Origin: Telmatactis stephensoni
Taxonomy: Eukaryota; Cnidaria; Anthozoa; Actiniaria; Isophelliidae
Assembly (NCBI GenBank): GCA_029948255.1
Contig: JALIZF010001531.1
Coordinates: 310,001-374,000 of the forward strand
DNA: 64,000 nucleotides
Direction of reading: 5' to 3'
Part shown: in pieces, positions 58,352-64,000 of the stretch
How the letters are laid out: the number at the start of each line of letters is the position of its first letter
Numbering within the stretch: the stretch's first letter is position 1
Position numbers and translations under genes: made by a program
Notes under the pieces: model-generated
Told to the model about the DNA's origin: nothing
What the model saw: only the letters and a program-made list of their open reading frames with translations
The model's database searches: none

Positions 58352-60639
58352 TTAATAATAATAGTAATGATAATAATAAAATTAATTATAAACTGACTTT
58401 GAACTGGATAATTGCCGCGCTAGATTTTGAATTTTGGGACTAGATATCCATGCTATATATCTCTTAGGCTTTTTTATTATTTGTTTACAAAAAACATTTC
58501 ATGTGAAAATACCCTGCGAGCAGAGTCCCCCTTTACCTTCTAATCGAGCGAACGCTCGATTAGAAGGTAGAAGGGGGACTCTGCTCGCAGGGTAATGTGA
58601 AAATTGAGCCACTGTTTTTAATGCTACCCACAATGCAATGGGAGCCTGGATAACGGGGAGAACAATAGAATTAGCATAATTTAACAGTATTTAGTGGTAT
58701 TTATGTACGTTGCACACTTTTAGTGTTTGTACTCTAATAGTAATAATAACAATGATAATAATAATAATAACTAATAGTATTTATTATTGTTGTTATAAAA
58801 TGTTTGATTATATATTTCAGCCTACGAATTTTAGACTGCAAATATTGCTTGTAAATAGGAAATGTTGAAATAAAGATCCATATCTTATTATTAGTATGAT
58901 AATAAACAATAGATAATAGCAATAATAAATAATAATAAATAAATAACAAGTAAACTTTGAGTGGACAATCTTCATGTTACCTAAATGATGCCTGGCTATT
59001 TCTTCGTCAATGCATGGAATCCGTCGTTTTTTATCCGGCGAGATAAATTCACTAGATGCATCCATGGGGCTTTTCGTTTTTCTGGTTTCCGGTTTTGGCG
59101 GCAGAGTCGCATCACTCTTTGTGGACGATTCTTCCATGGCCACGGCGTCTGTAGTTTCTTGTGTCAGACTTTCGTAATGGCGTACGAATTCCTTATTGCT
59201 TCCGGTCGGAAATCCATTTGAGAAATCCGATCCACCTCTGTCGAAGTTCGTTAACTTCAGTACAAACGTCGTCCTACCACTTACATCAACCCAATTTTTA
59301 CACGTCACCTAAAACATGAAGAATAGCGCAATGTAAGAAACAAAAAACGGTGGTCTCAAATGATTTATTGATTTTCAATTAGAGTCACAGCGTGTAGGCA
59401 ACCGTGACCTAATTCTTGGCTTTTACGACACGTCCTCAAACAAAATTTATATCCTACAAAGTTTTTTTGCAATCTAAATACATGTCTTTACTAGGCACAT
59501 GGACGCCGTTTATATACAATTTCGCGATTTTCTATTTAACAATTATTGAACGAAATCGAATCGAACATAAGCCGGCACACTTATTCCGTGAAATAGACGT
59601 TAGCTAGTCTAATAGACATTAGTAGACACCCACATGGCGGCCCCATACATTGTCAGTTGTGAAATATTTCTCAAGTTCGATTGCCTATAACCCTCAGAAT
59701 AAACATACATATGAACAAGATTTGGCATGTAGGTGCATATTCGAATGCTCTAACACGTATCTACGTTTTAGATAACAAAATACGTTTATAACTGTTTTTA
59801 CGGTTTTGCATTTTGATCTTTGATACCAAGCGGGGCCCCACGCTGTGATTACGAAGGTCAGAGTTAACAGTCAGTGGACAATGTTCATCGTAAAATGCCA
59901 TGCAGCCCATCTCAAAAATCAAATTTCAAATTACGCATTAGTCAGTGCTACATTTCTTTTTTTGTACCAATCGTTTTTTAAAGAAACATCACTTCAGCCA
60001 CGGCACACACCATTAACAAAAACAGTAAATAAATAAATTTCGAGTCAGTTCAAATACGTAACCCAGCTGGATTAGGAAATGGTGGAGTTTCAAGAACAGC
60101 GAAAACTAGTGTACTGTACCCTAGCCGTCTACCAGCAAAGCGTTTGACGTTTCATTTATTTAGCTTTCAGAGTGACCGTTAAATTACTGGCGCAGTACCG
60201 CGCGCACGAACATGAACACAAAACATGACACGTTTTACAGAGAAACAATATGCATGCAGTTTGCCATTCATATGTTTTAGATACAATCAACAATCAGTAC
60301 TTACCAATACCGAGTCTGTATGGCGTTCTTTCAGTACCTTGGATTTCAGGGGTACCTCTATCCTGATAACTGGACCCGTTACCACCTTAGCTCTCGTTAT
60401 CAAACGAGAGCCCTCATACTTTACAAATACACCATCTTCGTCGGTTTCTTTTAAAAACCACTTTCCAGTTCCTGGGTCTTCAATTTTTGAATAACATAGG
60501 TCTGCACTAGGAGATTTCTGCGATCGAAAGGATATTAGATCTAACGTCAGTGTGGCGGTTACAAAATTACCAACGTTATGGTCAAACCAACACATGGCTT
60601 ATCGTTATATATAGATATACTTCTTACCTTAGAAAACAT
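51942..60639 (-). CDS. ParB/sulfiredoxin-like domain protein, 11 exons, 791 residues
   Basis: Minus-strand exons 60,639-60,628, 60,517-60,305, 59,308-58,981, 58,193-57,934, 57,237-56,959, 56,256-56,095, 55,616-55,356, 54,973-54,746, 54,563-54,371, 53,794-53,606 and 52,192-51,942 join at GT..AG sites with matching phases into exactly 792 codons, with no stop or slip. It begins MFSKKSPSADLCYSKIED. Residues 75-184 include a Ser/Glu-rich and a basic SPDKKRR stretch. Exon 4 (about residues 185-271) is ParB-like: LNVDDLQDCPARWLDRDIDP, DALAKKIEEK, and VLVIGGRHRRAAYEK, where GGRHR is the nucleotide-binding signature of the ParB/Srx fold. The remainder is helical and unrecognised; the tail is acidic (ELSEDDDETQDAVDSSEL). 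Animal ParB-fold proteins of this kind have no assigned role. It is divergent from the DUF7869 gene at 61,230. Confidence 0.85.
53122..53273. mobile_element. MITE family A, intronic copy A0
   Basis: Ends TAGAGTGATTTTCACCGGAC and, inverted, TAGAGTGATTTTCATCGGAC form about 30-bp TIRs, including CTGTGAAA. The interior has TTCTTTTCTTTTGTT. It lies in the last intron of the ParB-like gene. Terminal TA on both sides fits a Tc1/mariner-type target duplication. Confidence 0.8.
53827..53967. mobile_element. MITE family C, 33 bp from a splice acceptor
   Basis: TIRs TAGAGTGCAAACAATATATC and its inverse GATATATTGTTTGCACTCTA. The element starts 33 bp from the acceptor of the 53,794 exon (minus strand), so branch-point and pyrimidine tract must fit in what remains or lie inside the MITE. 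The core GGTTTCTGTTGTTCG resembles the core of families A and B. Confidence 0.8.
56321..56756. mobile_element. MITE family B carrying two nested family A MITEs
   Basis: Outer ends AGAGTACAAACACTAAAA and TTTAGTAGTGTTTGTACTCT match the uninterrupted copy at 12,776-12,917. Inside are A1 (56,382-56,538, TAGAGTGATGGCAC to TCATCACTCTA) and A2 (56,577-56,718, TAGTGGTTTTC to AAAATCACTCTA). Removing each with one TA restores the order of the uninterrupted copy. The whole lies in an intron of the ParB-like gene. Confidence 0.85.
58295..58385. repeat. (AAT)n microsatellite
   Basis: A long run of AAT/ATA units, slightly degenerate at the end, in an intron of the ParB-like gene. Similar shorter tracts occur at 56,881-56,945, 58,735-58,790 and 58,910-58,950. 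Confidence 0.9.
58510..58594. mobile_element. 85-bp near-perfect hairpin with 9-bp direct repeats
   Basis: TACCCTGCGAGCAGAGTCCC and onward to CTTCTAATCGAGCG folds back on its complement with only an AA at the centre and one small asymmetry. ATGTGAAAA stands on both sides (58,501-58,509 and 58,595-58,603), like a 9-bp target duplication. CTGCTCGCAGGGTA also occurs at about 56,021-56,034, perhaps the end of another copy. Confidence 0.8.
59574..59629. repeat. Truncated MITE A fragment identical to part of A1
   Basis: About 56 bp beginning GGCACACTTATTCCGTGAAA are identical to the left part of A1 at 56,391-56,446. The rest of the element is absent. Confidence 0.8.
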
Positions 60640-61229
60640 AATTGTGGCCAAGGAATGAAGATTAGAAACAATGCAAGGTAATTTCGATTCTGGCAATCAA
60701 TGCAACAATAGTCAAAGCTCGGGTCAGAGTGAAATGTGCTAACATTTAACCCAAGTTTCAGTCCTTCGGGGTCAGCCGGAAGAGGTGCGGGAGGGAGAGG
60801 TCGCTTATTCTTTTGTTCATCTGTCAGTTTTGAAACCCAAACCTCCCTGCCTGTTAAGTGCTACATTCGGTTCTTCACATAAAGAGTAATTCGAGTACCG
60901 GCTACAGCTTGCTAGTAACAATGGCAGGCCAGTTATAAAACTAGCATTTTTGTCGAGATCAAATCGGCCGTATTCCAAGATTCAGCTTCAAGTTTCGCCT
61001 TTGGGTGAGCAGCTCCGCAAGATTAGCAATACATAGATGTTCGTGTTTAAGAGTGGGATTTCATATTAATTTATTAAACGAAGAGGTCACGCGCCTTAGA
61101 AGCTGCGTCAGCAGTTAATTGGCTTACTTGTATTATCCAAACATTTTGAAATATTATCTGGAAACCGGCGCCAGTTTTGAACATACATAAACGTCCCAGT
61201 GTGAACTGGGCAATAAACCGTTGGCCACG
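60640..61229. promoter_or_regulatory. Shared region between two divergent genes
   Basis: The 590 bp between the start codons of the ParB-like gene (minus) and the DUF7869 gene (plus) is less AT-rich than its surroundings, without a clear TATA box on either side, as in a bidirectional promoter. I see no further gene in it. Confidence 0.45.
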
Positions 61230-63970
61230 ATGGAAGAGAACTCTACAGACTCTAGTAACTCTGATACTGACGGTGATAAACCTGACGACCGTTCATTCGC
61301 GGCTATGAAGTCTACTTTGTACAGTTCCTCCTTAGTACAAAAGAAGTCAGTTGAAACCAACGACTTTGAATTTCAACCGTTGGAAGAAGACGTGGATATG
61401 GAGTCGTCATTTCAAAGTGACACTTCGTCTTCGAGCATTGAGGGAGAAGATTCTTCTGATTATTTTGAGGACTCCAAACCATCTCGCAACACAGATAGAA
61501 CTGGCGACGAAGAGATCACCAGTCAAACTCAGCCAAAGATTAGAGGTAAAGTTTGTAGCTCAGCTAGTTAGTTATTAAATTTTTGATAACGTATTTTCAT
61601 AACTGTATTAGCCTGTCACATTATGAAGTTCTGATAGAAAGCTATATTTTCAGCTAAGCGCAGGAGCACGTACAAGACCCGAGAAACATCAAAGATAAGA
61701 GCTGTTGTGATGAAATGTGCCTCAGCCGACTAAGCGATACTCAACTAGTGAAAGCCCGCGAATATTTTCGCCAGAAATACCCAACTTACCGACATCAAAG
61801 GGGGCATATTCTGGATTGGTTCGAAACCCATCAGCCAACTCCTGGCGAATTTGTTTATGATGTCTGCGGATTACCAACCTGTTGGAAAGCCTTTATAACG
61901 GTCCTTGGTATCCCGAGATCCACTTTCTATAGCTGGAAGAAAGATTTCTGCAACGGTCGAGTTAACCCAGAGCACGGAGCAGCACTTACTCTAAAGCGAT
62001 CGGACGTCTCTGATGCGGCTCTCCACTTTATGCAGAAGTTCTTTGAAGAGAATTGCGATTACCTGCCTACTGGGGATCTGTGGCATTTGCCATCTAGCAG
62101 TAGCAAAGCAGATATCTTCAGCGAATTGACGGAGGCATTGCGCTCGCAAGGCCAAATCTGTTGTTCGTTAACATACTTCACGAAGCTTTGGAGACAGTTT
62201 TTTCCTCATGTGAAAATACCGAAGGTAGAGTAGACAAATTTGTACTAATATTTATGATTAACTTCAAACATAATGATTAACTTCTGAAATAACTACAGAG
62301 ATAGACATACTGATAGAGTCTAAACACTAAAAGTGTCGAAAAAGTGTACTAACATACTGAACCATTCGTTAAGATCTGACAGCATCGTTATTTTCATTAA
62401 TATCACTATTGCAACATAACTATGACTACTGTGATATTGTTCGTACTGCATTGCAAAATTGTATTCATATTATTTTTGTAAATTAAGAATGTGTGTAGAA
62501 ATGAACGTCCAAGTTATGTCAATCATTAACTGAGGTCTATAATTTTTCAACAGGCAGACCGTTTTAGCAAATGTGATACGTGCTGCAACATCACAAAGGA
62601 CCTAAGAAACCTTAGAGACTTTAACAGAACGGCAGTTTACAGACGAAGAGCCAGTCATAGAGAATTTGTAAGGTTAGACTTGCTAATGCACAATGTAGTC
62701 TCACTGTACACAAAATCGTGTGCAAAGTTCTTGTATAACTCATTGGAAGAAGTCAATCCCTGTTATATCATATATGCCGACCCCTTTTTGTTTTTTTGCT
62801 TTTAAGGGGGAGAGGAGGGAGGTATTTTGAATGGGAGACGGTCTAAATATTATTATTATTATTTATATTTTAATTATTTTTTTTATTATTATTTATGATT
62901 TCAATGTTGGTTTACAAAGTTTACTGCACATATTTGATAGACAGGAGAGAAATGCTTACATGGATAGAGCAGCACTCGCCCATAAATCCCCGCAGGAGTA
63001 TTTCTCGATGGCCATTGATGGCATGGACCAGCACAAAACGGAACTTCCGTTTTCCAAATTAAGATTCAAGACCTTGGACAATGCGTGGAAATTAAAAGTA
63101 CATGTTGTAGGCACTATGGTACATGGGCGAAATCCGATTTGCTTTTTAGATTATCACCAACACGCACACGACTCCAATTTAACTTGCAACGTCATACTAC
63201 AGGTATGCTACCTTTTTCCAGCTGTTATTATTATAGTGTACATGTACATGCTGTTCAGATGTTCATTGTTTTTCAAACCTGTTGTACCCTACGCCATTGG
63301 TAGCACGGATTAATACGATGAAATACGAGCCGCGATTGTGGGAAACATCTGAATTATTCTTATGCGGGGCGCAAAAAGGCGATGTTTTGAGTGACATTCA
63401 AACGCCACCCTTTTTTCGACAGACTCTTTGGATTCATAAAGACTTCCTACCTATGAAGGTATTCATCCAACTGGACAACACCTACCGTGACAACAAGAAT
63501 CAGTTTGTTCTCGCCCTTTTGGCGTACTTGGTGGAAATGTCTGTTTTTGATATCGTGAGTATGACATACATCGTAAATCCAACCCAAGTTCTTAAAGAAA
63601 TCAAAAAACATAATCTACCCAAAAAAATCTCCTGCAGAGACTATCTGATATGAAAAAAATAAATTATGTAGTAGAAAATATATAATTAAGAAAAAATCAT
63701 GACTAAGAGAGAGATGAGATGAACAACTTATTTATCAATTCAAACTTTTTGATTTCAGATTGAAGTGTCATTCCTTCCAAAAGGCCACACGCATATCGAT
63801 GTTGATCAACTGTTTTCGCGACTTTCGGTCGCTATAGCGAGAGCAGGCTGTTTGACGTACCAAGATCTGCCTAAATTACTGAAGAGCTGCTATAAACAAC
63901 GCCAAGGGGAGACCACCCAGGAAGGAGCAACAATACAGTATGGAGAGGTTGATCAAATATTTGCAATCAG
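61230..63970 (+). CDS. DUF7869-type RNase-H-fold-like protein, incomplete at window end
   Basis: Exons 61,230-61,545, 61,659-62,224, 62,554-62,672, 62,941-63,202, 63,423-63,554 and 63,759-63,970 join in phase to about 535 residues and continue past a GT at 63,971. The start is MEENSTDSSNSDTDGDKPDD. Residues 1-105 are acidic and Ser-rich; residues 106-294 contain YPTYRHQRGHILDWF and a possible helix-turn-helix (FITVLGIPRSTFYSWKKDFC). Exon 3 has a CDTCC zinc-binding-like pair. Then comes the DUF7869 pattern: SMAIDGMDQHKTELPF, KVFIQLDNTYRDNKNQF, and VSFLPKGHTHIDVDQLFSRL, with acidic residues in IDGMD, QLDN and DVDQ placed like an RNase H-fold active site. Exon 2 uses the AG at 61,657-61,658 to keep the frame; the AG 5 bp earlier would lead to a stop. 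Such proteins may be transposase-derived. The start of exon 5 was chosen for its pyrimidine tract and for family fit. Confidence 0.8.
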
Positions 63971-64000
63971 GTATCATCATATTATTGATTTGAGGAATAA

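Noticed and set aside
1..64000. tRNA, rRNA, CRISPR arrays, hammerhead ribozymes
   Set aside because: No cloverleaf with a GGTTCGA-type T-arm, no rRNA signature and no regularly spaced repeat array with unique spacers. CTGATGA words (for example at 1421 and 12,341) are not followed by a stem and GAAA as a hammerhead needs.

Overview
This is a window of animal nuclear genome. It is AT-rich, its genes have introns with GT..AG junctions, intergenic space is long, and the mobile-element load is very high. The mix of element types (THAP/DDE transposon with a YqaJ partner, Harbinger, DIRS, BEL/Pao, Ty3/Gypsy, a CR1-like LINE, a Tnp2/CACTA-type transposase, many short foldback elements) together with Pif1-like, HIRAN-like and DUF7869-like genes suggests an anthozoan cnidarian, most likely a stony coral. 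That assignment is an inference from family content, not from a marker gene.

Layout. 1-13 kb is gene-poor: a BEL/Pao pol remnant (1.8-2.3 kb), an LRR/F-box-like fragment, a 407-bp MITE and a decayed Tnp2-type transposase (9.7-11.7 kb). 13,352-22,257 is a structurally complete 8.9-kb DNA transposon with 81-bp terminal inverted repeats that differ at one position. It carries a THAP-DDE transposase on the plus strand and, convergent to it, a minus-strand gene that I read as SAP-SWIM-YqaJ nuclease-Ulp1 protease. A 3,186-bp Harbinger element with both genes intact (Myb-like protein and DDE nuclease) sits inside the transposase, with an ATT target duplication, directly in front of the catalytic-Glu codon.

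22.5-30.3 kb holds a broken Pif1-like helicase gene, repeats and unrecognised coding fragments. 32-43 kb holds decayed coding fragments, a DIRS-like piece, a LINE with a 5' inversion, a Gypsy RNase H piece and several direct or tandem repeats. 43.6-45.8 kb is a compact cluster of a SAM-like/zinc-knuckle ORF, a HIRAN-like gene and a DDE_3 transposase. 47-49.5 kb has a chromodomain ORF, a C2H2 ORF and a TATA promoter. 50.0-50.9 kb is a 40/80-bp satellite rich in CCGATC.

51.9-64 kb is the best-preserved host-like region. A minus-strand gene of 11 exons can be rebuilt without a break (791 codons) and contains a ParB/sulfiredoxin-like domain. Head to head with it, about 590 bp away, is a plus-strand gene of at least 6 exons with a DUF7869-type RNase-H-fold-like domain; it runs off the window. 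Introns here are packed with TA-targeted MITEs, some nested in one another. The two multi-domain systems most worth follow-up are the YqaJ-Ulp1 transposon and the ParB/DUF7869 divergent pair. Many broken frames in the window lie at homopolymer runs, so some of the pseudogenes may be assembly errors.
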